A DNA stretch of 64,000 bases from positions 1 to 64,000 of the forward strand of contig NZ_JAMFKN010000012.1 in the NCBI RefSeq assembly GCF_023487995.1. Reading direction: 5' to 3'. Below are positions 33,898 to 43,506 of the stretch, in pieces; the first letter of the stretch is position 1, and the number at the start of each line of letters is the position of its first letter. The position numbers and the translations under genes are program-made. The notes under the pieces are model-generated. The model was given only the letters and a program-made list of their open reading frames with translations. It ran no database searches and had not been told where the DNA came from. Source of the stretch: Thermohalobaculum sediminis (lineage in GTDB: Bacteria > Pseudomonadota > Alphaproteobacteria > Rhodobacterales > Rhodobacteraceae).

Positions 33898-35220
33898 CTA
33901 TCGGTAGATCTCGGGCAGGAGCGTCGTCGAGACTTCGGGCACATAGGCGATCAGCAGCGTCACGATCAGCATCGTCAGCACGAAGGGCACGGCGCGCCAG
34001 GCGATGCGCAGGATCGACTCGCCCGTCAGCCCCGCGACGACGAACAGGTTGAGCCCCAGCGGTGGCGTGATGAAGCCTACGCCCAGCGCGGTGATCATCA
34101 TGACGCAGAACTGGATCTCGTTCATCCCGATCTCGTCGGCCAGCGGCTTCAGGATCGGCGCGAGGATGACGATGTTGGGCGTCGTCTCCATCACGCAGCC
34201 CGCCGCGATCAGGATCAGGATCATCAGCAGCACCAGCATCGCCGGGTCGTCGGTGAGCCCCGTGACCGACGCGACGAAGCCCTGCGGCACGCCCAGCGCC
34301 GCCATGGTCTGCGCCAGCGGCAGCGACATGGCGATAATCGGCAGGATCACGCCGCTGACCTTGGCGGAACTGACCAGCATCGCCGGGAAATCCGCAAGCT
34401 TCAGCGTGCCGAGGAGGAAGCCCATGGCGATGGTCACGGTGACCGCGGTCGCGCCCGCCTCGGTCGGCGTGAGCCGGCCCGAGAAGATGCCGTAGAAGAT
34501 GATCCCCGGCACGATGAAGGCATACCAGCCCCGCGCCAGCGCGCGCCCGACATTTCCCAGCCATTCGGCCCAAGAGATCCCTCCGCCGCTTTCATAGGCG
34601 TGGCGGCGGTTGACGAGGATGTTGGTCACGAGGATGGCACCGAGGATCATCAGCCCCGGGATCAGCGCCGCCTGGAACAGCGTCGCCGCCGAGATGCCCA
34701 GCACCAGCCCGATGATGATATAGGCGATCGAGGGCGGGATCAGGATGCCGGTGCAGGCGCCCGAGGCCACCAGCGCGCAGGCGTAAGGCCGGGGATAGCC
34801 GCTCTCGACCAGCCGGTCGATGGTCATCCGCCCGACCGCCGCGGCCCCCGCCGCGTCCGAGCCCGAGATGGCCGAGAACATGCCGCAGACCAGCACCGTG
34901 GCCGAGCCGAAGCCGCCCCGCGTCCACGAGGTCAGCGCCTCGGCCACGTCGAGGAACTTGCGCGACAGCCCGGTGCGCACCAGCACGTCGCCGGTGAGGA
35001 TGAACAGCGGGATCGCGGTGAGCGCGAAGGCGTCGATGCCGTCGAACAGCGCCTCGCCGAACAGCGAGAGCGGCAGCACCTCGGAGGCCAGCAGCATCGC
35101 CACGGCCGACAGCCCGATCGCCGCCCAGACCGGCACGCCCAGCGCGATCAGCACCGCGAACAGGATCACCGGGCCGTAGAAGTCCCAGCCCAGAGAGGTT
35201 TCCTGGTGAAGCTGCCACAT
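33898..35220 (-). CDS. TRAP transporter large permease (DctM family)
   Basis: The 440-residue membrane protein has the 12 or so hydrophobic segments of DctM proteins with the conserved GMFSAISGSDAAGAAAVGRM loop, GACTGILIPPSIAYIIIG and GFITPPLGLNLFVVAGL near the C-terminus. It forms the ion-driven transport channel with the small permease 10 bases upstream. Substrate specificity resides in the binding protein. It is part of the minus-strand operon running from the GMC oxidoreductase to the zinc dehydrogenase. Confidence 0.95.
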   Translation of the reverse strand: MWQLHQETSLGWDFYGPVILFAVLIALGVPVWAAIGLSAVAMLLASEVLPLSLFGEALFDGIDAFALTAIPLFILTGDVLVRTGLSRKFLDVAEALTSWTRGGFGSATVLVCGMFSAISGSDAAGAAAVGRMTIDRLVESGYPRPYACALVASGACTGILIPPSIAYIIIGLVLGISAATLFQAALIPGLMILGAILVTNILVNRRHAYESGGGISWAEWLGNVGRALARGWYAFIVPGIIFYGIFSGRLTPTEAGATAVTVTIAMGFLLGTLKLADFPAMLVSSAKVSGVILPIIAMSLPLAQTMAALGVPQGFVASVTGLTDDPAMLVLLMILILIAAGCVMETTPNIVILAPILKPLADEIGMNEIQFCVMMITALGVGFITPPLGLNLFVVAGLTGESILRIAWRAVPFVLTMLIVTLLIAYVPEVSTTLLPEIYR

Positions 35221-35230
35221 GCGCCCTGCC

Positions 35231-35737
35231 TCAGTCGAACAGCCGCTCGCCCTCGTAGGGCGCGCGGCCCCGGGCGAGATCGCGGAAGTCGCGCCTCAGC
35301 GACTGCGCGAGGCGGAAGATCATCAGCGAGAAACCGACCGGCACCGCCAGCAGGAACCAGACCATCGAGACCCTGAGCCCCGCGCTGACCGAGCCGAAGC
35401 GCCACGAGACGCGGACCGTCTCGAACGACCAGTAGACCGCGATCAGCGCGACGCCCAGCATGACCAGGTCGCCGAGGATGTAGAGCGCCGCCCGCGCCCG
35501 CGGGCCGAGGAAGGCATAGATCACGTCAATGCGGATATGCGCCCGCTCGCGCACCGCCGCCGCCGCGCCGATCCAGGCGAGGTAGATGAAGGCATAGCGC
35601 ACGATTTCCTCGCCCCAGACCGACGAGTAGGCGAGCAACTCGCGCCGCAGCACCTCGATCGCCATGGTGGCGACCAGCATCACGTAGAAGACGAGAAGCG
35701 CCCAGCGCTCGACGTTGCGATCGAGTGTTGCGAACAT
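35231..35737 (-). CDS. TRAP transporter small permease (DctQ family)
   Basis: The 168-residue protein has four membrane helices and the DctQ pattern (LVATMAIEVLRREL, VWGEEIVRYAFIYLAWIGAA, ERAHIRID). It pairs with the large permease downstream. Spacing of 10 bases to the large permease and about 60 to the binding-protein gene upstream fits one operon. Confidence 0.93.
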   Translation of the reverse strand: MFATLDRNVERWALLVFYVMLVATMAIEVLRRELLAYSSVWGEEIVRYAFIYLAWIGAAAAVRERAHIRIDVIYAFLGPRARAALYILGDLVMLGVALIAVYWSFETVRVSWRFGSVSAGLRVSMVWFLLAVPVGFSLMIFRLAQSLRRDFRDLARGRAPYEGERLFD

Positions 35738-35798
35738 GGCTGGCCCCGCTGCGGCAAGGGCCGGGCGCGGCGCGCGCGCCCGGTGTCAGGACGGGGAT

Positions 35799-36953
35799 TC
35801 AGGCGTCGTGGACGTAGAACCGGCTGCGGGTCTCGGCCGCCTCGACCAGCTTCGCGAAATTCTCCATCGAGCCCGCGAGATCGACCTTGAAGCTGTCCCA
35901 CTCGCTGCGCTGGAAGCCCGCCGCCTCGCGCCATTCGCCAAGCTGGTCGGCCGTGAGCGAGTGGAACTCGACCCCCGACTTGCGCATCTCTGCCATGGCG
36001 AAGGTGCGCGACGAGGGCACCTTGGCGAGATTCTGGTGGAACGACATCTCGGACGCCCAGTCGATCGCCTCCTGCACGTCCCCGTCCAGCGTTTTGAACC
36101 ATTCGAGGTTGCAGGAATAGCACTGGCTGTCGGGCACCGCCTGCGTGAATGTCACGTGGCTGAGGATGTCCTTGAAGCCGAAGGCATAAAGCGCGCCCAC
36201 CGCGGGGTCGAGCGCGTCCGCCACGCCCTGCTTGATTGCCGAGGGCGTCTCGCCCCACGCGACCGGCGTGGGGTTCGCGCCGACAAGGCGGTAGAACTGC
36301 TGCAGCATCGCCGAGCCGGGAACCCGGAACTTCATGCCGGCGAGATCGCCCGGCTTGATGACGGGGCCGCTCGCGCCCTTGCGGATCGCGACGACCCGCG
36401 GGTCGATGCAGAAATAGAACAGCGGTCGGAAGCCACGCTCCTCGACCCGGCTGTTGACCTCGGCCTTCCAGACATCCGAGGTCACGAGGTTCACGAAGCG
36501 CTGGTTGGCGCCGCACAGATACGGCAGGTTGATCAGATCGACCGTGGGCGCGAATGGCGCGAAGTTCGACAGCGAGAACTGCCCCGCCTGCACCGTGCCC
36601 GCCTGCACCTTCTGCGCGAGTGCGCTGCCGATGCCGAGCTGCCCGCCGGGCGAGAGCTTGACATAGACCTTGCCGTCGGTGGCGTTCTGGATGTTCTCCT
36701 TCACGTCGAGCTGCATCATCGGATAGCTGCGCGTCGTGCCGATGGGATACTCGGTGGCGAGGTTCATCACGTATTTCGCCGCCTGCTCGCGCTCTCGCTC
36801 TTCCTTGGCGGTCTGCGCGACCGCCTGGCCTGAATGCAGCACGCCGCCCGCGCCCGCGACCACTGCGGCGGTGAAGGCGCCGGTGCCGGCGAGCTTGAGG
36901 AAGTTGCGCCGCTCCTCGGATTGCACCTCGGTCGCGTCCTTGTCGTCGATCAT
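35799..36953 (-). CDS. TRAP transporter substrate-binding protein (DctP family), Tat-exported
   Basis: The 384-residue protein begins with a twin-arginine leader (EERRNFLKLAGTG) and ends its signal near AVA-QT. The mature part has the DctP layout with GKVYVKLSPGGQLG, the substrate-carboxylate Arg region FRVPGSAMLQQFYRLVGANP and a long C-terminal helix. Residues 24-52 are hydrophobic and Gly/Ala-rich, as in Tat leaders. The ligand is unknown; the dehydrogenases around it suggest a sugar acid, polyol or other hydroxy acid. Confidence 0.93.
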   Translation of the reverse strand: MIDDKDATEVQSEERRNFLKLAGTGAFTAAVVAGAGGVLHSGQAVAQTAKEEREREQAAKYVMNLATEYPIGTTRSYPMMQLDVKENIQNATDGKVYVKLSPGGQLGIGSALAQKVQAGTVQAGQFSLSNFAPFAPTVDLINLPYLCGANQRFVNLVTSDVWKAEVNSRVEERGFRPLFYFCIDPRVVAIRKGASGPVIKPGDLAGMKFRVPGSAMLQQFYRLVGANPTPVAWGETPSAIKQGVADALDPAVGALYAFGFKDILSHVTFTQAVPDSQCYSCNLEWFKTLDGDVQEAIDWASEMSFHQNLAKVPSSRTFAMAEMRKSGVEFHSLTADQLGEWREAAGFQRSEWDSFKVDLAGSMENFAKLVEAAETRSRFYVHDA

Positions 36954-37192
36954 GCCGTTTCTCCTCCCTTGCCGGGGCTTTGCCCCTGGTCGATGTGATC
37001 GTCTCGCGCGGCTCCCTCACGCTGCAGAACGCCCGCGACGAAGAGGCCGCAGGCGAGGAATAGCGTCAGCATCTCGGCGATGTCAGGAAAGAAGGGCTGC
37101 CCGGTGAAGGCGCCGGAAAGCACGATGGCCAGGAACGCGAGAAAAACCACCGCCGCCATTCGCAGCAATCCGCGTCCATCCGGTCGGGCCAT
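36950..37192 (-). CDS. Small two-helix membrane protein of the TRAP operon
   Basis: The 80-residue protein starts at ATG 37192 behind GGAGGGGAG and has two hydrophobic helices (about 10-30 and 40-58) and a charged tail. Its stop overlaps the start of the dctP gene (ATGA), so translation is coupled and the gene is very probably real. I recognise no family. Being neither a DctQ nor a DctM it may be an accessory membrane subunit. Confidence 0.7.
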   Translation of the reverse strand: MARPDGRGLLRMAAVVFLAFLAIVLSGAFTGQPFFPDIAEMLTLFLACGLFVAGVLQREGAARDDHIDQGQSPGKGGETA

Positions 37193-37298
37193 GCAGACAC
37201 TCCCCTCCGCCGGGGCCAAGGTTAGGCATGCGGGGCGGCGCTTGGCAAGCATCCTGCCGCGCCGGCGCCGGGCCGCGCCCCGCGCGCGGGGCGGGGCC

Positions 37299-38924
37299 TC
37301 AGCGGGCGGCGTCGCGCAGGATCAGCTCGGCTCCCTTCCAACCCATCATCATCGCGGGCGCGTTGGTGTTGCCGCCAATCAGGCTGGGGAAGGCCGAGGC
37401 GTCGCAGACCCTGAGCCCCTCGACGCCATGCACGCGAAGGTCGGGCCCGACCACGCTCGACGCGGGGTCCGGCCCCATCCGGCAGGTGCAGGAGGGGTGA
37501 TAGACGGTGCCGCTGCGGGCGCGGATGTCGGCGATCAGGTCCTCGTCCGAAGCGATCTGCGGGCCGGGGCGGAGCTCTTCGGCGATCAGCGGGGCCAGCG
37601 GCTCGGCCGCCGCGATCCGGCGCAGGAACTTGACCGCCGCAAGCATCTCGTCGATGTCGTGGCGGGTGCCGTAGGCGTTGGCCTCGATGCGGGGATGCGC
37701 GAAGGGGTCGGGGCTTGCAAGGGTGATGCGCCCGCGGCTGGTCGGCCGGCAGTTCGACAGTCCCAGCGACATGCCCGGGAAGGGGTCGGGCGTCAGGATC
37801 GGCCGCTCGCCCTCGCGCGGGATCAGCGTCGAGAAGGCCTGCATGTAGAGCTGCATGTTCGGCCGCGCGAGATCGGGCGAGGTGCGGAAGAAGCCGCCGC
37901 CGTGGTTGATCGAGATCGACAGGGGGCCGCGGCCGGTCAGAAGGTAGCGCAGCCCCGCCGCCAGCTTGCCCCACCACGGCCGCAGCAGGTCGTTGTAGGT
38001 GGGGACCCGCATCCGGTAGGTGTAGTTGAGCCCTTGGTGATCCGCGAGGTGCGCGCCGACATTGGCGTTGTCCGCCACCACGGGGATGCCCATCCCGCCC
38101 AGCGCCGCGCCCGGCCCCACGCCCGAGAGCATAAGCAGCTGCGGCGAGTTGATCGCGCCGCCCGCAAGGATCACCTCGGCCCGCGCCCGCACGCGGCGCA
38201 GAGCGCCGCGATGGCGGTACTCGACCCCCACCGCCCGGCGCCCTTGCCACAGCACGCGCGTGGCCTGCGCATGGGTCAGCACCCGCAGGTTCGCCCGCTT
38301 CATCGCCGGGCGCAGGAAGGCGCGCGCGGCCGAGTTGCGCCGGCCGCCCTTCACCGTGAGCTGGTAGGTGCCCACCCCCTCCTGCCGGGCGCCGTTGAAA
38401 TCGGGGTTGCGCGGCAGGCCCGCGGCCTCGGTCGCGCGGATGAAGACCTCGCACAGAGGGTGCAGGTCGCGCCGGTTGGCCGAGACGAACAGTGGCCCGC
38501 CCTGCCCGCGCCATTCGTCGGCGCCGGCCTCGTTGTGCTCGATGGCGCGGAAGGCCGGCAGCACCTCGTCCCAGCCCCAGCCCGGATTCCCGGCGGCCTT
38601 CCAGTCCTCGTAGTCCGAAGCGTGGCCGCGGATGTAGACCATGGCGTTGATCGCGCTAGACCCCCCAAGGATCTTGCCGCGCGGCCAGTGATCGCGCTGA
38701 CCGGCAAGGCCGGGGTCCGGCTCGGCGCGGTAGAGCCAGTTGACGGCGGGGTCGTAGAACAGCTTGCCGTAGCCCAGCGGCATCTGCACGAAGAAGCGCA
38801 GGTCGCTGCCGCCGGCCTCGAGCACCAGCACGCTGTGGTGCCCGCCGGCGGACAGCCGCTCGGCCAGCACGCAGCCGGCCGAGCCGGCACCGACAATCAC
38901 GTAATCGAAGCTCGCGTCTTCCAA
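37299..38924 (-). CDS. GMC-family FAD oxidoreductase (choline-dehydrogenase-like)
   Basis: The 541-residue flavoprotein starts with the FAD motif YVIVGAGSAGCVLAERLS and shows GKILGGSSAINAMVYIRG, GAINSPQLLMLSGVGPG and the C-terminal active-site region YHPSCTCRMG with a catalytic His and later Asn in GGNTNAPAMMMG. Family members oxidise primary alcohols such as choline, glucose or alkan-1-ols. It lies 106 bases upstream of the small membrane protein and the TRAP genes, on the same strand, so it probably acts on the transported compound. No betaine-aldehyde dehydrogenase is present, so choline is not favoured. Confidence 0.92.
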   Translation of the reverse strand: MEDASFDYVIVGAGSAGCVLAERLSAGGHHSVLVLEAGGSDLRFFVQMPLGYGKLFYDPAVNWLYRAEPDPGLAGQRDHWPRGKILGGSSAINAMVYIRGHASDYEDWKAAGNPGWGWDEVLPAFRAIEHNEAGADEWRGQGGPLFVSANRRDLHPLCEVFIRATEAAGLPRNPDFNGARQEGVGTYQLTVKGGRRNSAARAFLRPAMKRANLRVLTHAQATRVLWQGRRAVGVEYRHRGALRRVRARAEVILAGGAINSPQLLMLSGVGPGAALGGMGIPVVADNANVGAHLADHQGLNYTYRMRVPTYNDLLRPWWGKLAAGLRYLLTGRGPLSISINHGGGFFRTSPDLARPNMQLYMQAFSTLIPREGERPILTPDPFPGMSLGLSNCRPTSRGRITLASPDPFAHPRIEANAYGTRHDIDEMLAAVKFLRRIAAAEPLAPLIAEELRPGPQIASDEDLIADIRARSGTVYHPSCTCRMGPDPASSVVGPDLRVHGVEGLRVCDASAFPSLIGGNTNAPAMMMGWKGAELILRDAAR

Positions 38925-39177
38925 GGTCGCACCCAGGGCCTTCGGCCGGGCCCCTGCCCGCGCCCCGCGCGGGCCCCGGGCGGACCGGCCACATCCGGCG
39001 CAGAGTGGCCCGGAGCGCCCCGCCGCGACGCTTCAGATTGCGACGCCCCCGTGTCGGTTTTCCCGCGAGGCGGGCGATGGGCGCCGCGCGGCGCGGGCGC
39101 GATGCTGCTCTGGCGGCGCGGGAATTTCGTGTTAGGGTTGACCGCGTTGGGATAGGGAGATTTCAGGGGCTGGGGAC

Positions 39178-42100
39178 GTGGCGGGGTCGATCGGTGCATG
39201 GCTGGCCGCTCTCGGACTCGACGAGTACGCCGAACGTTTCGAGCGGCAGCGCATCACGCCCGACATCCTGCCGGACCTGAGCGAGGCCGACCTCGAAAAG
39301 CTCGACATCCCGCTCGGCGACCGAAAGCGGCTGATGCGCGCGATCGCGGCGCTCGGCCCCGCCGACGCCGAGCCGGAGGCACCGCCCGCCGAGGACACGC
39401 CGCCGGGTTTCTCGGACGTCACCGCGGCGGGACAGCTTCGCCACCTGACGGTCGCGTTCATCGACCTCGTCGGCTCGACCGCGTTGTCGGCCGAGCTCGA
39501 CCTCGAGGACTACAAGAACCTGATCCGCAGCTATCACGACGTCTGCGCTCAGATCGTCGCGAGCCATGGCGGCTATGTCGCGCATTTCGCGGGTGATGGA
39601 GTGCTGGCCTATTTCGGCTATCCCACCGCACAGGAGGACGACCCCGAGCGCGCGGCGCTCGCGGCGCTCGCGGTGCTGCGCGAGGTGCCGCAGATCCCGC
39701 ACGAACGCGCGGGGCCCCTGGCCGCGCGCATCGGCATCGCGACCGGCGAGGTGCTGATCGGCGGCCTCGTGTACGAGGGGCTCGAGTCCATCCGCGCGGC
39801 GGTGGGCGAGACCCCCAACCTCGCCGCCCGCCTGCAGGCCCTAGCCGAGCCGGGCAGCGTGATTGTCAGCGCCGACACGCACCGGCTGCTGGGCAACGCC
39901 TTCGTCTGCGAGGACGCGGGAACCCATGCGCTCAAGGGCTTCCGCGAGCCGGTGCAGACTTACCGGCTGCGCGAGGTGCGCACGGCCGCCGCGCGCTTCG
40001 AGTCACAACAGCGGGGCAAGCAGACCCTGTTCGTCAACCGCGACGAGGAACTGGGCCTGATGCGCCGGCGCTGGGCGCGCGCGCTCGAGGGGCGCGGCAA
40101 CGTCGTTCTGCTGTCGGGCGAGGCCGGCATCGGCAAGTCGCGCCTCGCGCGCGAGCTGGCGGGGCGGGCGGCGGCCGAGCCTCACCTGCGGCTGATGTAC
40201 CAGTGTTCGGCGCTCTACACCGGCACCCCGCTCTACCCCGTCGCGGCGCATCTGGAATACGCCGCGCGCTTCCGCGGCAGCGACAGCGGCGAGGAGAAGC
40301 TTCACAAGCTCGAAACGCTGCTTGCCGAGCCCGACGGATCGGTCCCCGACCTGCCGATCTTCGCGCGGCTGCTGTCGCTGCCGCATGACGAGACGGCGCC
40401 GCCGCTTGCGGGGCTGAACGCCGCGCAGATCCGCGAGGCGACGATCCGGGCGCTGGTCGACCGCCTGTTCCGGCTGGCCGGGCGGCGCCCGGTGCTGGTG
40501 GTGTTCGAGGATCTGCACTGGATCGACCCGACGACGCAGGAGCTGCTCGACCTGCTGGTCGAGCGCATCGAGGGCCATCGCGTGCTGATGATCTGCACCT
40601 TCCGGCGCGACTTCGTCTCGCGCTGGAGCGGCCTGCCCAATGTCACGCAGATCGAGATCAACCGGCTGGGGCCGCGCGAATCCGCCGCCATCGTCGCAAG
40701 CCTGATGCAGGGGCGAGGCGCGGCCAAGGCTCCGCTCGAGGCGATCGTCGAGAAGACCGATGGCGTGCCGCTGTTCATCGAGGAGCTGACCAAGGCCGCC
40801 CTCGACGCCGTGGGTGTGGACCGTGAGGGCGGACCCGGCATCGGCAAGGGCCATGTCGACCCGCTCGCCCTGCCCTCGACCCTGCGCGACTCGCTGATGG
40901 CGCGGATCGACCGGCTGCCGCTCGCGGACAAGGTGATGCCGGTGGGCGCCGCGATCGGGCGAACCTTCAGCCACCGCGCGATCTCGAGCGTCACCGGCCT
41001 GCCCGAGAACGTGCTGGCCGAGGCACTGAAGCAACTCGTCGATGCCGAGCTGCTGACGCGGCGCGGGCAGCCGCCCGATGCGCACTACACCTTCAAGCAC
41101 GCGCTGGTGCAGGACATCGCCTATGAGAGCATGCTCAAGAGCCGCAGGCGCGCGCTGCATGGCCGCATCGCGCAGGTGCTGGAGGACCATTTCCCCGAGC
41201 TGGTCGACCGCAGGCCCGAGATGGTCGCGCAGCACTGCGCGCGCGCCGGCGAGCCGCTGCGGGCGATCGCGCTGTGGGAGCGCGCGGCCCATCGCGCCAT
41301 CGCGCGATCGGCCAATTCCGAGGCGATCGCGCACCTGACGGCCGCGCTGCGCGAGAACGCGGCCGATGCCGACCCGGCGCGGCGCGTCGCGACCGAGATC
41401 CGGCTGCGCGAGGCCCTGTGCGTGCCGCTCGAGGCCCGGGCCTGGGGGTCCGAGGACATCACCGACAACCTCGACCGGCTGCACGACCTCGTGGCCGAGC
41501 ACGGCGACGAGACGCGGCTTTTCACCATCCTGCACGGGCTCTGCGGCGAGCACCTGATCGCCGGGCGGGCCGAGATGGCGCACGACTTCGCCCGCAAGAT
41601 GCTTACCCTGACAGCGCGGATCGCCGCGCCCGCCTTCGCGGTGCTGAGCCATCACGCGCTGGGCATGAGCTGCTTCATGCTTGGCAGCTTCGACGGCGCG
41701 CTCGAGCATTTCGAAAAGGCCGTCCAGCTTCGGCGCGGCGTCGAGATGGAGGCGCTGCGCCGCTACTACGTCGCCGACCCCGAGGTGGTGGACCGCGCGA
41801 TGCAGGCCTGGACGCTGGCGCTGACCAGCGACGGCACCGCCGGCGCGGTGGAAAGGGCACGGGCGGCGATAGAGCGGGCGCATGCGCTCTCCGAGGTCTC
41901 GGGGCATGATTTCAGCGCGGCCTACGGCTTCTCGATCCTCGCTTCGGCGCAACAGTCGCTGGGCGACCCGCACGCGGCGCTGGAACTGGCCACGCGGGCG
42001 CGCCAGCTCAGCCGCCGCGACGGGTTCATCTACTGGGAGGCCTGGTCCGAGATCGTCTTCGGCTGGGCGATGGCGATGACCGGCGACAGTGCGCTGGGGA

Positions 42101-42351
42101 TCGAGCGGCTGAAGGCGGGGCTCGAAAAGTACCGCGCCACGGGATCGCGCCAGATCCTGGGCTACGGCCAGGCGCTGCTGGCCGATGCCTGTCACAGGAC
42201 GGGCCGGCTAACTGAGGGTCTCGCCGCCCTCGAGGCGATCGAGGAAGGCCGGATCGGCACCAGCATCCGCTTCTACGACCGCCCGATCGAGGCCATCCGC
42301 AACGCGCTGCTCGCCGCCACCCAGCAGGGCGGCACCGAGCTCGAGCTCTGA
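39178..42351 (+). CDS. SAM domain / class III nucleotidyl cyclase / AAA ATPase signalling protein
   Basis: The 1057-residue protein starts at GTG 39178. Residues 1-60 form a SAM domain (WLAALGLDEYAERFERQRIT). Residues 85-265 are a class III cyclase with metal-binding Asp96 (FIDLVGST) and Asp140 (FAGDGVLAYFGYP) and the transition-state pair Asn214/Arg218 (PNLAARLQ). A P-loop ATPase follows (GEAGIGKSRLAREL, about 313-327; Walker B VLVVFEDLHWID near 440), then about 400 residues of helical repeats. The domain order is known from rhizobial and other alphaproteobacterial cyclases and resembles STAND regulators. It probably makes cAMP in response to a signal sensed by the repeats. It is divergent from the GMC gene. 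Confidence 0.92.
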   Translation: MAGSIGAWLAALGLDEYAERFERQRITPDILPDLSEADLEKLDIPLGDRKRLMRAIAALGPADAEPEAPPAEDTPPGFSDVTAAGQLRHLTVAFIDLVGSTALSAELDLEDYKNLIRSYHDVCAQIVASHGGYVAHFAGDGVLAYFGYPTAQEDDPERAALAALAVLREVPQIPHERAGPLAARIGIATGEVLIGGLVYEGLESIRAAVGETPNLAARLQALAEPGSVIVSADTHRLLGNAFVCEDAGTHALKGFREPVQTYRLREVRTAAARFESQQRGKQTLFVNRDEELGLMRRRWARALEGRGNVVLLSGEAGIGKSRLARELAGRAAAEPHLRLMYQCSALYTGTPLYPVAAHLEYAARFRGSDSGEEKLHKLETLLAEPDGSVPDLPIFARLLSLPHDETAPPLAGLNAAQIREATIRALVDRLFRLAGRRPVLVVFEDLHWIDPTTQELLDLLVERIEGHRVLMICTFRRDFVSRWSGLPNVTQIEINRLGPRESAAIVASLMQGRGAAKAPLEAIVEKTDGVPLFIEELTKAALDAVGVDREGGPGIGKGHVDPLALPSTLRDSLMARIDRLPLADKVMPVGAAIGRTFSHRAISSVTGLPENVLAEALKQLVDAELLTRRGQPPDAHYTFKHALVQDIAYESMLKSRRRALHGRIAQVLEDHFPELVDRRPEMVAQHCARAGEPLRAIALWERAAHRAIARSANSEAIAHLTAALRENAADADPARRVATEIRLREALCVPLEARAWGSEDITDNLDRLHDLVAEHGDETRLFTILHGLCGEHLIAGRAEMAHDFARKMLTLTARIAAPAFAVLSHHALGMSCFMLGSFDGALEHFEKAVQLRRGVEMEALRRYYVADPEVVDRAMQAWTLALTSDGTAGAVERARAAIERAHALSEVSGHDFSAAYGFSILASAQQSLGDPHAALELATRARQLSRRDGFIYWEAWSEIVFGWAMAMTGDSALGIERLKAGLEKYRATGSRQILGYGQALLADACHRTGRLTEGLAALEAIEEGRIGTSIRFYDRPIEAIRNALLAATQQGGTELEL

Positions 42352-42384
42352 GCCGGGCGCGAGCCGCGTGCCCGGCCCATCGCC

Positions 42385-43359
42385 TCAGCGCGTGTTCACG
42401 ATCGGCGGGTTCTTGCACCGGCCGAGGCAGTAGTAGGGGGGCTCTGATCCCGCCGGAAGCTGACCATCTTGCAATGCCCCATCCTGGTCATATGGAAGAC
42501 TCGGGTCTTTGGCGAACATCATGTCGAAGCAAGCCTCCGAGTCCGCGGCAAAGATTTCTTTGACGTATTTTGGCGCATTGGTTGCGTTGCTTGCAGTGTA
42601 CTTCCGCCCCGGCGCATAGACGGGCCCTGTGTTCGGGTTGACGTTATCATCAATCCAATAATCCGTGACACGGACGTGCGCGCCGACCGCCCAGAGCTTG
42701 AAGTCCAGATCGCTTTCGATCATGTCCTCACTAACATTGAACGCAAGTTTTGCAAACTCGGGGAAAAGATTGCCCTTTGGGCCGGTCTTCGGCTCCACCT
42801 CCATCTGATCGAACGGGATCTCGACTCGGAACATCTCGGCACTGATCTTGGATTTTGGGTTCTTTCCCTTGGTTCGCGTCGAGGTTGTCACCATCTGAAC
42901 CCAGATGTGCATTGGCTCGCCGGACTTGTAGAGAAACCCTGGCTCACCATTTTGCGCTGACTGGATCTGGCCCTTGACGGTGACGACCTCCGGCGGGCCG
43001 GCAAAGTTGCCGTCCTTGTCGAGCGCCGCATCGGCAGCATCCAGCAGCGCGCGTGCCTGCACGCCTCCAAGACCCCGCATCTTGGCCGTTGGAGCATTCT
43101 GAAGCACCTTGATTCGGCGGCCGAGATTGTTATTCGGCGGCGCATCGAGAGCATCAAGCACTTCCGCGAGACTCTGTTCCGTTGAGACCGCCTCCTTAGC
43201 CTGCATGCCGCTGATCTTCAGCTTCATGTCGATGGATCCGAAGGGATCTGAGCCCGTCAACGCCATCAGCGTCGGCCCGTCTTGTGTCCGTGGCTCACAG
43301 GCCCCCATCGCCAGCACGAGCCCCAGCACGCAGACGCGGCGTGATATTCTGGAAAGCAT
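42385..43359 (-). CDS. Lipoprotein of unknown function, lower GC than its neighbours
   Basis: The start at ATG 43359 is supported by GGAGGGGGAAG and yields a 324-residue protein with a lipobox-like LAMGAC (Cys21). The mature part is soluble and Lys/Asp-rich, with an even beta-strand pattern and Cys pairs near the C-terminus (EACFDMMF, YYCLGRCKNPP). No family is recognised. Codon use is clearly less GC-biased than in the genes on either side, which suggests transfer. It is convergent with the cyclase gene and lies beside the glycan cluster. Confidence 0.8.
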   Translation of the reverse strand: MLSRISRRVCVLGLVLAMGACEPRTQDGPTLMALTGSDPFGSIDMKLKISGMQAKEAVSTEQSLAEVLDALDAPPNNNLGRRIKVLQNAPTAKMRGLGGVQARALLDAADAALDKDGNFAGPPEVVTVKGQIQSAQNGEPGFLYKSGEPMHIWVQMVTTSTRTKGKNPKSKISAEMFRVEIPFDQMEVEPKTGPKGNLFPEFAKLAFNVSEDMIESDLDFKLWAVGAHVRVTDYWIDDNVNPNTGPVYAPGRKYTASNATNAPKYVKEIFAADSEACFDMMFAKDPSLPYDQDGALQDGQLPAGSEPPYYCLGRCKNPPIVNTR

Positions 43360-43506
43360 CTTCCCCCTCCTCGATGCGAAATGACATACGTCAGCAAGTT
43401 CCCCCACCCGGGGGAGTATGCCAGCAAGGCGGGAGTGAAACAATTGGACACACGCAGGGCGTGAGCGACGGAACATCAGCGGCCCCCGCGTCCTCGGACT
43501 TTCGGG

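Noticed and set aside
37299-38924. Choline dehydrogenase for betaine synthesis
   Set aside because: No betaine-aldehyde dehydrogenase, BetI or choline transporter is present; the gene sits with a TRAP transporter and polyol-type dehydrogenases.
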